This document shows positions 15,773 to 24,973 of a DNA stretch of 64,000 nucleotides, piece by piece. The position numbers and the translations under genes were made by a program. The stretch is from assembly GCA_048594885.1 (NCBI GenBank), contig JBMDXB010000141.1, forward strand, positions 62,001 through 126,000. The letters run 5' to 3'. The notes beneath the pieces are model-generated. The model ran no database searches and was not told the DNA's origin. It saw only the letters and a list, made by a program, of their open reading frames with translations. The DNA is from JBMDXB01 sp048594885. Its GTDB lineage: Bacteria > Acidobacteriota > Vicinamibacteria > Vicinamibacterales > 2-12-FULL-66-21. The stretch's first letter is position 1. Every line of letters starts with the position of its first letter.

Positions 15773-17545
15773 TCAGAGTCTCCGCGCAAGCAGCGTCGCC
15801 GCGACCAGGACAACGGCCGCGAACAGCGCCACCTTCAACCATTCACCAAACAGCAGCTCGCCGAGCGCGAACAGCGTCGCGTAGACGACGACGATCCCGA
15901 GCAGCCAGTTGATGAATGCCGGCGCGAGGGGCGCGGGCGCGCCTGCGGCACCCTCGCCGGCGAGGCCCGCCACGCCGCGCCAGCCGGGACCTCCGGGACG
16001 GACGCGACGATAGAACGCGACCAACTTCGCGTCCGGCTCCGGCGACGTCACGTAGGTCGCGACAATCCAGACGACCGTCGTGATCGCGACGGTTGTGAGA
16101 ATCGTCTGCGCGAATCCGATCGGCGTGCCTGACTCGAACGTGCCTCTCCATCGCAGCACGAGCGAGACCACCAGCGCCGCGGACATGGCCGCGATCTCGG
16201 ACCACGCGTTTACGCGCCACCAGTACCACCGCAGGATGTACACGAGGCCGGTACCGGCGCCGATGGCGAGCACGAGCTCCCATCCGCCGGTGATGCGGTT
16301 CATGAAGTAGGTCACGACTCCGCTCAGCACGGCCGTCAGGACCGTGGCGATGCGCGACGCCGTCACGTAGTGCCGCTCCCCGGCGTCCGTGCGCACGAAC
16401 CGTCGATAGAAGTCGTTCACCAGATAGCTCGAGCCCCAGTTCAACTGCGTCGGGATCGTGCTCATGTACGCCGCGGCGAACGACGCGAGGAGCAGGCCGC
16501 GGAAACCGGCGGGGAGATAGTCGGTCATGACCTTCACGTAGCCAAGCGCCGGGTCGGCCTGACCGGTCGTTGGATCGATCGGCGCGCCGCCGTAGAGCAC
16601 GACGGAGCAGAGCGCCACGACGATCCACGGCCACGGGCGGATCGCGTAGTGCGCCACGTTGAACCACAGCGTCGCCAGCACGCCGTGCTTTTCATCGCGC
16701 GCCGAGAAAATGCGCTGCGCGACGAAGCCGCCGCCGCCCGGCTCGGCGCCGGGGTACCAGGAGGCCCACCAGTTGACCGCGAGGTAGGTGACGAGCGTGA
16801 TGAACGGCAGCATCCACGCAGCCGATCCGTCCGGCCAGATGCTGAGCGCCGCCGTGCCGAACGGCTCCGTCCCACCTGCCGGTGTCACCTGCGTGAGTCC
16901 CGACGTCAACGCGTCGATGCCGCCAACGGCGCGGACCGCAAAGATGGCCAGCACGATCGCGCCGGCCATCGCGATCACGAACTGGACGGCGTCTGTCACG
17001 ACGACGCCCCAGAGGCCGGAGAGCGACGAATAGAGCAGCGTGATCGTCAGCGAGAACGCGAGCGCTTGCCATTTCTGAAGGCCGAGCGTCCCGCTCAGCA
17101 CCTTCACCATGCCGAGGTTCACCCAGCCCATGATGATCAGGTTGATGGCGAGCCCCAGATACAGCGACCGAAACGCGCGGAGCACGGCGGCGGGGCGCCC
17201 GGAGTAGCGCACCTCGACGAACTCGACGTCGGTCATCACCTCCGCGCGCCGCCACAGGCGCGCGAAGAAGAAGACGGTGAGCATGCCGCTCGGCAGCATC
17301 GACCACCACAGCCAGTTCCCCGCGACGCCGTGCCGCGCCACCATCTCGGTGACGGCAAGCGGCGTGTCCGCCGCAAACGTCGTCGCGACCATCGAGGTGC
17401 CGGCAAGCCACCAGGGGAGCGAACGGCCAGCAAGAAAGAACTCGCCGACGCTCTTGCCGGCACGGCGGTAGTAATAGAGCCCGATGACGAGCGAGAGCGT
17501 GAAGTAGGCGACGATGATCAACCAGTCGGACGTGGTGAGATGCAT
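15773..17545 (-). CDS. Sodium:solute symporter (SSS family), first
   Basis: Inner-membrane sodium-coupled symporter of 590 residues with about 13 membrane helices. It opens with LTTSDWLIIVAYFTLSLVIGLYYYRR and has FFLAGRSLPWWLAGTSMVATTFAADTPLAVTE, the SSS-family signature around helices 1-2. Later parts include GLWGVVVTDAVQFVIAMAG and NWGSSYLVNDFYRRFVR, both typical. The substrate cannot be read from sequence; neighbours suggest an amino sugar, a muropeptide sugar or a peptide. It is separated from the upstream hydrolase gene by a heptamer array that replaces a clear ribosome site. Confidence 0.9.
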   Translation of the reverse strand: MHLTTSDWLIIVAYFTLSLVIGLYYYRRAGKSVGEFFLAGRSLPWWLAGTSMVATTFAADTPLAVTEMVARHGVAGNWLWWSMLPSGMLTVFFFARLWRRAEVMTDVEFVEVRYSGRPAAVLRAFRSLYLGLAINLIIMGWVNLGMVKVLSGTLGLQKWQALAFSLTITLLYSSLSGLWGVVVTDAVQFVIAMAGAIVLAIFAVRAVGGIDALTSGLTQVTPAGGTEPFGTAALSIWPDGSAAWMLPFITLVTYLAVNWWASWYPGAEPGGGGFVAQRIFSARDEKHGVLATLWFNVAHYAIRPWPWIVVALCSVVLYGGAPIDPTTGQADPALGYVKVMTDYLPAGFRGLLLASFAAAYMSTIPTQLNWGSSYLVNDFYRRFVRTDAGERHYVTASRIATVLTAVLSGVVTYFMNRITGGWELVLAIGAGTGLVYILRWYWWRVNAWSEIAAMSAALVVSLVLRWRGTFESGTPIGFAQTILTTVAITTVVWIVATYVTSPEPDAKLVAFYRRVRPGGPGWRGVAGLAGEGAAGAPAPLAPAFINWLLGIVVVYATLFALGELLFGEWLKVALFAAVVLVAATLLARRL

Positions 17546-17644
17546 AACGATCAGCGAACAGCGAACAGCGAACAGCGAACAGCGATCAGCGAACAGCGAT
17601 CAGCGATCAGCGATCAGCGATCAGCGATCAGCGATCAGCGATCA
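17546..17644. repeat. TGATCGC heptamer array at a stop codon
   Basis: On the minus strand the hydrolase stop TGA (17644-17642) is the start of unit TGATCGC, repeated about 14 times with some TGTTCGC units. The array fills the whole gap up to the next start at 17545. Because the unit is 7 bases and carries TGA, stops fall in all three frames. Confidence 0.92.
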
Positions 17645-18748
17645 GCCCTCCAGCGCCGCCACGACCGCGTCGTGCAGCTTCGGCCGGATCTGCCGGATGG
17701 CGGGATTGTCGCGCGTCGGGTGGACCCGGTTGGTCAGCAAGACGACGTAGAGATCGCGCTCCCAGTCGATCCATAACGACGTACCGGTGAAGCCGGTGTG
17801 GCCGATCGACGTCGGCGACAACCGTGTACCGCACGACGAGGTGGGGGTCATCGTGTCCCAGCCGAGCGCGCGCGAGCTTCCGGGAATCGGCGTCCTGCGG
17901 ATGAACTCACGCATCGTCTCCCGCCGCGCCAGGATCGGGTCGCCGTGAATCGTCCGCAACGCGGCGCGCGCAAAGGCGCCGACGGCTGATGCCGTGCCGA
18001 ACAGGCCGGCGTGCCCGGCGACGCCGCCGAGCGCCCACGCGTTTTCGTCGTGCACTTCGCCGACGAGCAGCCGCCCGCGCCATGGATCCACTTCGGTCGG
18101 TGCCGTGCGCGGCCGCCACTCGCGCGGCGGGTTGAAGGTCAACAGGTGGGGCCGGGCAAGCCCGGTCCCTACCGTAGGGGCCGACCTTGGTCGGCCCTCT
18201 GAGAGGGCAGGGGCGATGTCGGAGGCGAGGCGCTGGAACTGAGCGGCAAACCCCGCGGCATCCTCCAGGACGAATCCCAGCAGGATGAACCCGAGATCGC
18301 TGTAGACGGCGCGCGACCGCGGCTCGTACTCGAGCGGCAGCGTGCAGATGGCGTGCTCGAAATCCGCGCGGCCGGCGTGATCGCGATAGAACGGCAGGTA
18401 CGCCGTCAGGCCGGACGAGTGCGCAAGCAGATCGCGGATCGTGACCGCCTCGCGGTCGATGCCGCGCCAGTGCGGCAGCCGCTGGCGCAGCGGCTCGTCG
18501 AGCGACAGCCGTCCGTCGTCGACCGCGCGCATCGCGAGCGTCGTTGTCGCGATCACCTTGGTCAGCGACGCGAGGTCGAAGATCGTCTCCGCTGTCGTCG
18601 GAGGCGCATCGGCGTCGTAAGTGAGCCGGCCGACCGCCGCAGTCCAGACCGGGCCGGCTGCCCGTCCGGCCTCGGCGACGGCGGCTGGAAAAGCGCGCGC
18701 CGCGACACCGTCGGTGAGCAGCGCCTGCGCGTCGCTGAAATCGGTCAT
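17642..18748 (-). CDS. Serine hydrolase, beta-lactamase class C fold
   Basis: Protein of 368 residues in the PF00144 (class C beta-lactamase/PBP-like) family. The nucleophile and base are Ser61 and Lys64 in ASLTK, the second motif is Tyr149 in YSD, and a third is HTG near the C-terminus. In Bacillus subtilis the AmiE protein of the MurNAc-salvage operon belongs to this fold and releases MurNAc from L-Ala; the context here (kinase, murQ, nagB, glycosidase) makes a similar amidase or esterase role likely. No signal peptide is visible, so it may act in the cytoplasm. Residues about 183-203 are encoded by a palindromic repeat element and look like a late insertion. ATG 18748 overlaps the upstream symporter stop in ATGA. 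Confidence 0.82.
   Translation of the reverse strand: MTDFSDAQALLTDGVAARAFPAAVAEAGRAAGPVWTAAVGRLTYDADAPPTTAETIFDLASLTKVIATTTLAMRAVDDGRLSLDEPLRQRLPHWRGIDREAVTIRDLLAHSSGLTAYLPFYRDHAGRADFEHAICTLPLEYEPRSRAVYSDLGFILLGFVLEDAAGFAAQFQRLASDIAPALSEGRPRSAPTVGTGLARPHLLTFNPPREWRPRTAPTEVDPWRGRLLVGEVHDENAWALGGVAGHAGLFGTASAVGAFARAALRTIHGDPILARRETMREFIRRTPIPGSSRALGWDTMTPTSSCGTRLSPTSIGHTGFTGTSLWIDWERDLYVVLLTNRVHPTRDNPAIRQIRPKLHDAVVAALEG
18147..18205. repeat. Palindromic repeat element inside the hydrolase gene
   Basis: Two hairpins, GGGGCCGGGCAAGCCCGG and GGGGCCGACCTTGGTCGGCC, around a CCTACCGTAGGGG junction. It is in frame and adds about 20 residues (SEGRPRSAPTVGTGLARPH) between conserved parts of the enzyme. 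The gene remains open, so the insertion is tolerated or recent. Confidence 0.85.
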
Positions 18749-20166
18749 CTCCGATCGACGAAAGGGGAAGCGGCCAGGGCCACGAGCGACGTCACGCCGG
18801 CGCCGATGAGCGCGTACCACGTCCACGCGGTCGCTGCCGTCGTATAGACCCAGCCGAGAACGGCGATCCCGGTGATCATGCCGATCAGCATGCCGCGCGA
18901 GCCCGCCCGCTTGGACAGCACGCCGACCAGGAATGCGCCGAGCACCGGACCGGCGGCGAGTGACAGCACGCCGAGGCCGGCGTCGAGCACCGACCGCGTC
19001 ACGAACTCGGCCGCGATCGCGACGCCGATCTGGGCGATACCCCAGAGAATCGTCGCCCGGCGCGAGACGCGCATCAGCGTCGGCTGGTCCGCATCCGGGC
19101 GCACGTATTTCAGGTAGAAGTCGTTGACCGTCGTGGCAGCTAACGAATTGATCGACGGCGACAACGCCGCGGCGACGATGGCGGCGACGATGAATCCGGA
19201 GACGCCGTGCGGCAGCGATGTGACGACGAAGAGCGGCAGCACTTCGTCGGTGCGTCCGAGCGGCCGCGGCAGCGGCGTGTGCTGGTAGAACGTGTAGAGC
19301 ATCGCACCGATGATGAGAAACAGCGTGAACTGCGCGAAGACGATGAGGCCGCTGAGTATGAGCCCGGACGAGGCTGCCCGCGCCGAGCGGGCCGACAGGA
19401 GCCGCTGAACGAGAAACTGATCCGTGCCGTGCGTGGCGAGCGTCAGCGCGACGCCGCCGAGCAGCCCCGCCCAGAACGTGTAGACACGCTTCGGATCCGT
19501 GCTGAAGTCCCACACCGTGAAGTGCGCCGCCGCCGACCGGGTTACCTCGCTCCAGCCGCCGGGGATGAGCTGCAGCAGCCCGAAGAACACGATCAGCGCT
19601 CCGCCGACGTAGATGAACATCTGTACGACGTCGGTCCAGATGACGGCCGACACGCCGCCGCGCACGGTGTAGACGATCATCGCGCCGCCGAGCGCGATCA
19701 CCGTCCAGGTGACCGGCACGTTCGTGACGACGGAGATGACCAATGCCGTGGCGAAGAGGCGAATGCCGTCCGCGAGCGTGCGGGTCACCATGAAGATGAC
19801 GGCCGCCACGTTCTTGACCGCCGGCCCGAAGCGGCGGCCGAGCAGCTCGTAGGACGTGTACAGCTCGCCGCGGAAGTACGCCGGAATGAACACGACGCTC
19901 ACGAGCACGCGTCCGACGATGTACCCCATCGCGAGCTGCAGGAAGGTCATGTTGCCCGCATAGGCGCCGGCGGGAACGCCGATGAAGCTGAGCGTGCTGG
20001 TCTCGGTGGCGACGATCGTGAAGCAGATCGCCCACCACGGCACCGAACGGTCCGTCAGGAAGTAGTCGCGCGTGGTCTTCTGGAAGCGTGCGAACCAGGA
20101 ACCGAACGCGGTGATCGCGAGGAGGTAGCCGGCGATCACCGCGTAGTCGAGGCCTGTGAGGACCAT
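18745..20166 (-). CDS. Sodium:solute symporter (SSS family), second
   Basis: Inner-membrane symporter of 473 residues with about 13 helices. It has YFLTDRSVPWWAICFTIVATETSTLSFIGVPA, a typical SSS start, and AALSPSINSLAATTVNDFYLKYVRPD near the end. It is closer in length and sequence style to the sialic acid/glucose group than the first symporter is, though substrate is not certain. It lies 14 bases after the DigH/YngK-like gene and overlaps the hydrolase by four bases, so the three are one operon. Confidence 0.91.
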   Translation of the reverse strand: MVLTGLDYAVIAGYLLAITAFGSWFARFQKTTRDYFLTDRSVPWWAICFTIVATETSTLSFIGVPAGAYAGNMTFLQLAMGYIVGRVLVSVVFIPAYFRGELYTSYELLGRRFGPAVKNVAAVIFMVTRTLADGIRLFATALVISVVTNVPVTWTVIALGGAMIVYTVRGGVSAVIWTDVVQMFIYVGGALIVFFGLLQLIPGGWSEVTRSAAAHFTVWDFSTDPKRVYTFWAGLLGGVALTLATHGTDQFLVQRLLSARSARAASSGLILSGLIVFAQFTLFLIIGAMLYTFYQHTPLPRPLGRTDEVLPLFVVTSLPHGVSGFIVAAIVAAALSPSINSLAATTVNDFYLKYVRPDADQPTLMRVSRRATILWGIAQIGVAIAAEFVTRSVLDAGLGVLSLAAGPVLGAFLVGVLSKRAGSRGMLIGMITGIAVLGWVYTTAATAWTWYALIGAGVTSLVALAASPFVDRR

Positions 20167-20180
20167 CGGCTCTGCGGGGC

Positions 20181-21473
20181 TCAGCGCGATCCTGCGCTCG
20201 TCACGGCTTCAGCGAACGCGCCGCGCCCGACGAGCGTCAGGTAATTCGGCGCGGACTGGCGCGGATCCGTGAGGCTGTCGTACGAGAAGAGGACGATGCC
20301 GTCGGCGCCCAGCTTCCGTGCGGTCTGGATGTTCGCGATCGTCTCGGCGGGGGAGAGGCGATAGGCGCCGATGCCGGCCCAGACGAGGCGGCCGGCCGCG
20401 GCCTCGCGCACGGCGGCGATCTGTTCGGCGAAGCGCTCGCGTTCGGCCGTGTAGGCCATCGGGCACACCGCGTCGATCAATCCGTCGGCGAGCCACACGC
20501 GCCAGTCCTGGAAGCGCCGGTCAATCGCCTCGCGGACGTCCGGCGCGGTCGCCGCCGTCACCATCGCTTCGGGTCTGGCCGCGCGCACCGCAGCGCCCAG
20601 GCGTTTGATGAGCGCCGTCATCCTCGCGATTCGGAATTCGCGCCATTCCTGCGGCAGCCCGTCGGGATATGCGAGCGGATCGTCGGTTTCCTCCGCATCG
20701 AGTCTTCGGGCCACGCTCTCCGCTATACGCGGACGCGCGTAGCTTCGGAACGCCGCTATCGCGCCGCGACTGTAGTCGAAGCGCTCGTTCGGATAGCGCG
20801 CGTAGTCGAAGTGCACGCCGTCAACGGCATATCGCGCCGTCAGATGGCGGACGACGCTCTCGAGGTGCACGGCGGCGTCCGGAAAGACGGGCGACGCGTA
20901 GAGGCCCTCGACTTCGGCGGACTGCGCGCGCGTCCACCGTGCGAGCTTGCCGACGTACGCGGGGCTGTCGGCGCCGACGGATGCGAGTTCCTGGGCGATG
21001 TCGCGCGGCACCATCAGCCACCCGGGCCGGCGATTGACGATGTGGTCGCGCGCGGCCGGGAGATCGACGGCGCTCGAGACGAGATTGACGTTCACCCAGG
21101 CGTGCACGCGCAGTCCCGCGGCGCGCGACTGGTCGAGGACGACGGCGAGCGGATCGAAGCTCTCGGGCTGACGCGCGAGATCGGACGCCACGGGCTCGAT
21201 GCCGCCGCGGAAGTAGCTGTCGCCGCGGCCGCGCACCTGCACGAGCAGGGTGTTGAAGCCGTTCTCGCGCGCGGCGGTGACGAGCGTGCGGATGCGTGCC
21301 GGGGTCGTCAGCGACGTGCGCAGCACCCACAAGGCGCGGACTTCGCTCGCGGACGGCGTCTGGGTAGTCGTTGCCCGCGGCGCAGCGGCCAACGTCGCGA
21401 GGGCGATCAGGATGGCGAGTCCGCAGGCGCGGCGACGACCGTGCCCCCTGACAGCTCTCTGCGAACGGCTCAT
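20181..21473 (-). CDS. DigH/YngK-type glycoside hydrolase (GHL10)
   Basis: Exported protein of 430 residues in the COG1649/GHL10 family. A signal peptide lies after a basic N-terminus (about residues 17-34, CGLAILIALATLAAAP). Family features are EVRALWVLRTSLTTPARIRTLV, the barrel strand GFNTLLVQVRGRGDSYF, RVHAWVNVNLVSS, VDGVHFDYARYP and DAVCPMAYT. Characterised relatives such as Escherichia coli DigH cut peptidoglycan glycan strands that have lost their peptides, so a role in feeding wall sugars to the nearby symporter is plausible. It is the first gene of the leftward operon and divergent from the TonB-dependent receptor. Confidence 0.85.
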   Translation of the reverse strand: MSRSQRAVRGHGRRRACGLAILIALATLAAAPRATTTQTPSASEVRALWVLRTSLTTPARIRTLVTAARENGFNTLLVQVRGRGDSYFRGGIEPVASDLARQPESFDPLAVVLDQSRAAGLRVHAWVNVNLVSSAVDLPAARDHIVNRRPGWLMVPRDIAQELASVGADSPAYVGKLARWTRAQSAEVEGLYASPVFPDAAVHLESVVRHLTARYAVDGVHFDYARYPNERFDYSRGAIAAFRSYARPRIAESVARRLDAEETDDPLAYPDGLPQEWREFRIARMTALIKRLGAAVRAARPEAMVTAATAPDVREAIDRRFQDWRVWLADGLIDAVCPMAYTAERERFAEQIAAVREAAAGRLVWAGIGAYRLSPAETIANIQTARKLGADGIVLFSYDSLTDPRQSAPNYLTLVGRGAFAEAVTSAGSR

Positions 21474-21547
21474 AAAACGCAGGACTGTAACAGTTTACGG
21501 GCGCGGGTGTCAACGCGGGGCAACCGTGCGGGGCAGTGCGATTCACC

Positions 21548-21577
21548 TTGAACCAGTCGTCAGATATTGATATATCA
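21548..21577 (+). promoter_or_regulatory. Promoter with palindrome over the -10
   Basis: TTGAAC at 21548-21553, a 17-base spacer, then TATATC at 21571-21576: a good sigma-70-type promoter for the receptor gene at 21622. The palindrome TGATATATCA (21568-21577) covers the -10, a natural place for a repressor. The gap is shared with the divergent operon, so one regulator could control both sides. Confidence 0.6.
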
Positions 21578-21621
21578 GTGCTATCGTTCGACATTCCGGC
21601 TCTATTCATCTGGGGGCAGTA

Positions 21622-24600
21622 ATGCGAAGAAGTCTCTTGCGGCTTTTGCGCCTGGCGATTCTTGCGGTGTGTGCAGCCGCGCTGGCCGCACCGGCAGCGG
21701 CGCAGACCGTGACCGGCACGATTCAGGGCACGGTGACGGATACCAGCGGCGCCGTCGTCCCCGGCGTCACGGTGACGGTTCGGAACATGGACACCGGCGC
21801 CGTGCGCGACGTCATCACCAACGAAACCGGCTTCTACAGCGCGCCGTACGTGCCGATCGGCAAGTACAGCGTCAGCGCCGCGCTCAGCGGCTTCGGCACC
21901 GTGATCCGCGATGGCATTCAAGTCGGCCTGAACGACACCAAGGTGGTCGACTTCAAGCTCGATCCGAAGCTCACCGAGAGTGTCACGGTCACGGGCGACG
22001 CGCCGCCAATCAACACGACGAGCGCCGAGGTGAAGGGCTCGCTGACCTCCGAACAGATCATGGACATGCCATCGCTCAGTCCGGGCAACTTCCTGAACCT
22101 CGCCACGGTGTTTCCGGGATTCCAGGAGAACCCGACGTCCGGGCAGAACAACCCGACGGCGTCGTCCGGATCGTCGATCAACTTCAACAACACCGGCACC
22201 CGCGGCGCGACGTTCCAAATCAACGGCGTGAACAACGACGACTCGTCGGAGAATCAGAACCGGCAGGGCGCGGCGCTGGCGACCATTCAGGAGTTCCAGG
22301 TCCTGAAGAACGGCTACTCGGCGGAGTTCGGCCGCGGCGACGGCGCCGTGGTGCTCGTGCAGACGAAGTCGGGCACGAATACCCTGCACGGCGATGCCTA
22401 CATGTACCAGCAGGACAGCACCTGGAACGCCCGTTCGTTCTTTGCGATTCCCAACTCGGCGAAACCGAACCGGCAGCGCTATCAGTACGGGATGACGGGC
22501 GGGTTCCCGGTCGTCCGCAACAAGCTGCTCGCCTTCGGCAACTTCGACCTCACGAAGAACGACGGCGAGAACTCCTACAGCCGCGATCTGTTCCTGCCGG
22601 CGGAGCTGGCGCTACCGCGGCTGACGCGCGGCAACGATACGCCGGCGAACCGCGCGTGGCTGCAGTCGATCATCGATCGCTACCCCTCGTCGATGACACC
22701 GAACGATCCGCGCAGCAACCGGACGTTCCAGGGTATCCAGAATTTCAACTATCCGGACGAGGACTACTCGGGGCGTCTCGACTGGAACCAGAGCCGGACG
22801 AACACCTTCGTCGGCCGCTACCAGTGGACGCACCAACTGCGCGAGCCGGAGGACGTCATCATTGGCGAGCAGGCGCACCAGGACAACAAGCAGCAGAACC
22901 TCGGTATCACGTGGACGCGTGTGTTCAACAGCCGGATGGTCGGCGAGGCGCGCTACGGTCTCGGCGTCCGCTCGACCAACGTCGACATCGCTGACGGCAA
23001 CGACACGCCGATCGTGCGGTTCGAGCTTGGACCGGTGGCGAGCACGACGATTGGCAGCGCCGGGAATTTCCCGATTCACCGCGACCAGACCGATCAGCAG
23101 TTCGTCTACAACCTGACGTGGCAATGGCTGCGGACGCATTCGCTGAAAGCGGGCACCGACGTCCGGCGGCAGAAGCTCGACGATCTCGCCGACAACTACT
23201 CGCGCGGCTACTGGAGATTCCGGCCTTCGTGCGGCGGCGTTACGTACCCGACGTCCTATCACGCATTCCTCGACGGCTGCGTCTACGAGTTCCAGAAGGG
23301 CTACGGGCCGTTCTTCCTGGAGAACCGGATGAACGAGGCGAACGTGTACGCGCAGGACGACTGGCGCGTGCGCGACAACCTGACGCTCAACATCGGCCTT
23401 CGCTATGAGTACGTTGAGGCGCCGCGCGAGTTGGAGAACCGCGTCGACTACATCTTCGGCGCCGACAAGGACAACATCGAGCCGCGCCTCGGGTTCGCCT
23501 GGGTGCCGAAATGGGAGCAGGGGTTCCTCGGCCGCCTGACCGGCGGCGTCGGCAACACGTCGGTGCGCGGCGGGTGGGGCATCTACGACGGCCGCATCTT
23601 CCAGTCGATCTTCTCTCAAGGGGGCGCCAACGTGCGGTTCAATCCGCCGAACGCGCTGTACCGAACCATCACCAACACTCTGCCGAATGCGCTCAATCCG
23701 GTCGATCCTTCGCTCGGGTTCGTGTTCGTGCCGGGGCCGCAGACGGGACGCGTCAGCTTGACGCTCCCCGACGAGGACCTCGAGATGCCCTCGACGACGA
23801 AGTGGAACCTCTCGGTCGAGCGCGTGATGCCGTGGAATTCGACGCTGAAGATCGGCTACGCCGGCAACCACAACGACAAGCGGCTCAAGTACGCGATCGG
23901 CAACCTGCCGCTGTCGCCGCTGTACGGCCCGGTCACGGTCGCCGATCATCCGAACAACGCGCCGGCGGCGGGGCACCCGGATCTGCGCGGCAAGACGATC
24001 ACCGCCATTGCCGCGGACGTGCGCTGCGCGGGAACCGGGTATTTCCCGAACGTCACCGTGAACGCCACCTGTCCGAATCCGGTGCCGCTCGCCGACAACG
24101 AGATCAGCCTGCGCGTCACGCGCGCGAACGAGCGGCGCCCGGATCCGCGCTACACCAACAACCTGCTGATCAGCAACGACGCGGAAAGCTGGTACGACGG
24201 CCTCGAGATCGAGTGGATCAAACGTCTGAGCAATGGGCTGGCGTTCAATGCCGCCTACACGTTCAGCCAGTCGCTGGACACGACGTCGGAGGCGACCTTC
24301 GTCGGCGCCGGCGACAGCAACCAGCAGGGGCCGAACAAGAAGTACTCGAAAGGGAAGTCGCGGTTCGACACGCCGCACCGTCTGACCCTCAACGCCAGCT
24401 ACCGTCTGCCCTGGCTGTCGGACCGGCGTGATCTCGTCGGGCAGGCACTCGGCGGCTGGGTCGTGTCGGGCGTGGCGCGGTTCGTCTCCGGCACGCCGTT
24501 CAGCATCTCGGCCTCGGGCAACGACCTCGACTTCGACGGATACTCGGAATCGCGACCCGTCGTCCTGAACCGGTCGGTGATCGGCGCGAAGGTGGACAAC

Positions 24601-24921
24601 AAGGACACCTCGACGCAGATCCTCAAGGCGACCGACTTCCGCAACCCGACGTTCGGCGACACGCTGGACGATCTCGTGCCGCGGAACTCGTTCTACGGCG
24701 ACGGCCTCAGGACCGTTGACATGGCGCTCGCGAAGGTGATCCGAATGCCGATGCGCGGACAGCTGCTCTCCATCCGCATCGAGGGCTACAACGTGTTCAA
24801 CTGGGTCCAGTTCGGGTACCCGACCACCGACATCAACAACGCCGCGTTCGGCCGCATCACCGGCGCGGCCAACAGCTACAGCCCGCGCGTCATTCAGCTG
24901 CGGCTGCAGTACCGCTACTAG
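21622..24921 (+). CDS. TonB-dependent receptor, Oar type
   Basis: Outer-membrane receptor of 1099 residues. A signal peptide (to about residue 28, LAAPAAAQ) is followed by a carboxypeptidase-like regulatory domain (about 29-115: GTIQGTVTDTSGAVVPGVTV), a plug domain (about 130-250: LATIQEFQVLKNGYSAEFGR and GAVVLVQTKSGTNTLHG) and a large beta-barrel ending in the aromatic RLQYRY that signals outer-membrane insertion. This Oar/CarbopepD-TonB arrangement is abundant in Acidobacteriota. Position beside sugar-salvage genes suggests import of a glycan or muropeptide, which sequence alone does not prove. A strong hairpin separates it from the kinase gene. Confidence 0.92.
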   Translation: MRRSLLRLLRLAILAVCAAALAAPAAAQTVTGTIQGTVTDTSGAVVPGVTVTVRNMDTGAVRDVITNETGFYSAPYVPIGKYSVSAALSGFGTVIRDGIQVGLNDTKVVDFKLDPKLTESVTVTGDAPPINTTSAEVKGSLTSEQIMDMPSLSPGNFLNLATVFPGFQENPTSGQNNPTASSGSSINFNNTGTRGATFQINGVNNDDSSENQNRQGAALATIQEFQVLKNGYSAEFGRGDGAVVLVQTKSGTNTLHGDAYMYQQDSTWNARSFFAIPNSAKPNRQRYQYGMTGGFPVVRNKLLAFGNFDLTKNDGENSYSRDLFLPAELALPRLTRGNDTPANRAWLQSIIDRYPSSMTPNDPRSNRTFQGIQNFNYPDEDYSGRLDWNQSRTNTFVGRYQWTHQLREPEDVIIGEQAHQDNKQQNLGITWTRVFNSRMVGEARYGLGVRSTNVDIADGNDTPIVRFELGPVASTTIGSAGNFPIHRDQTDQQFVYNLTWQWLRTHSLKAGTDVRRQKLDDLADNYSRGYWRFRPSCGGVTYPTSYHAFLDGCVYEFQKGYGPFFLENRMNEANVYAQDDWRVRDNLTLNIGLRYEYVEAPRELENRVDYIFGADKDNIEPRLGFAWVPKWEQGFLGRLTGGVGNTSVRGGWGIYDGRIFQSIFSQGGANVRFNPPNALYRTITNTLPNALNPVDPSLGFVFVPGPQTGRVSLTLPDEDLEMPSTTKWNLSVERVMPWNSTLKIGYAGNHNDKRLKYAIGNLPLSPLYGPVTVADHPNNAPAAGHPDLRGKTITAIAADVRCAGTGYFPNVTVNATCPNPVPLADNEISLRVTRANERRPDPRYTNNLLISNDAESWYDGLEIEWIKRLSNGLAFNAAYTFSQSLDTTSEATFVGAGDSNQQGPNKKYSKGKSRFDTPHRLTLNASYRLPWLSDRRDLVGQALGGWVVSGVARFVSGTPFSISASGNDLDFDGYSESRPVVLNRSVIGAKVDNKDTSTQILKATDFRNPTFGDTLDDLVPRNSFYGDGLRTVDMALAKVIRMPMRGQLLSIRIEGYNVFNWVQFGYPTTDINNAAFGRITGAANSYSPRVIQLRLQYRY

Positions 24922-24935
24922 TGCTAAAGTCAGAT

Positions 24936-24964
24936 GTGCGAGGCGCGGCCGCCGCGTCTCGCAC
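24936..24964 (+). terminator. Hairpin between receptor and kinase genes
   Basis: Arms GTGCGAG and CTCGCAC with an inner GC-rich stem (GCGG/CCGC). There is no clear T-run. It could reduce receptor readthrough or stabilise the receptor mRNA, leaving lower expression of the kinase genes. Confidence 0.4.
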
Positions 24965-24973
24965 GTCTTCTGA

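Noticed and set aside
17546..17644. CRISPR-like tandem array
   Set aside because: The units are 7 bases with no spacers and no cas genes are present. It is a simple tandem repeat.
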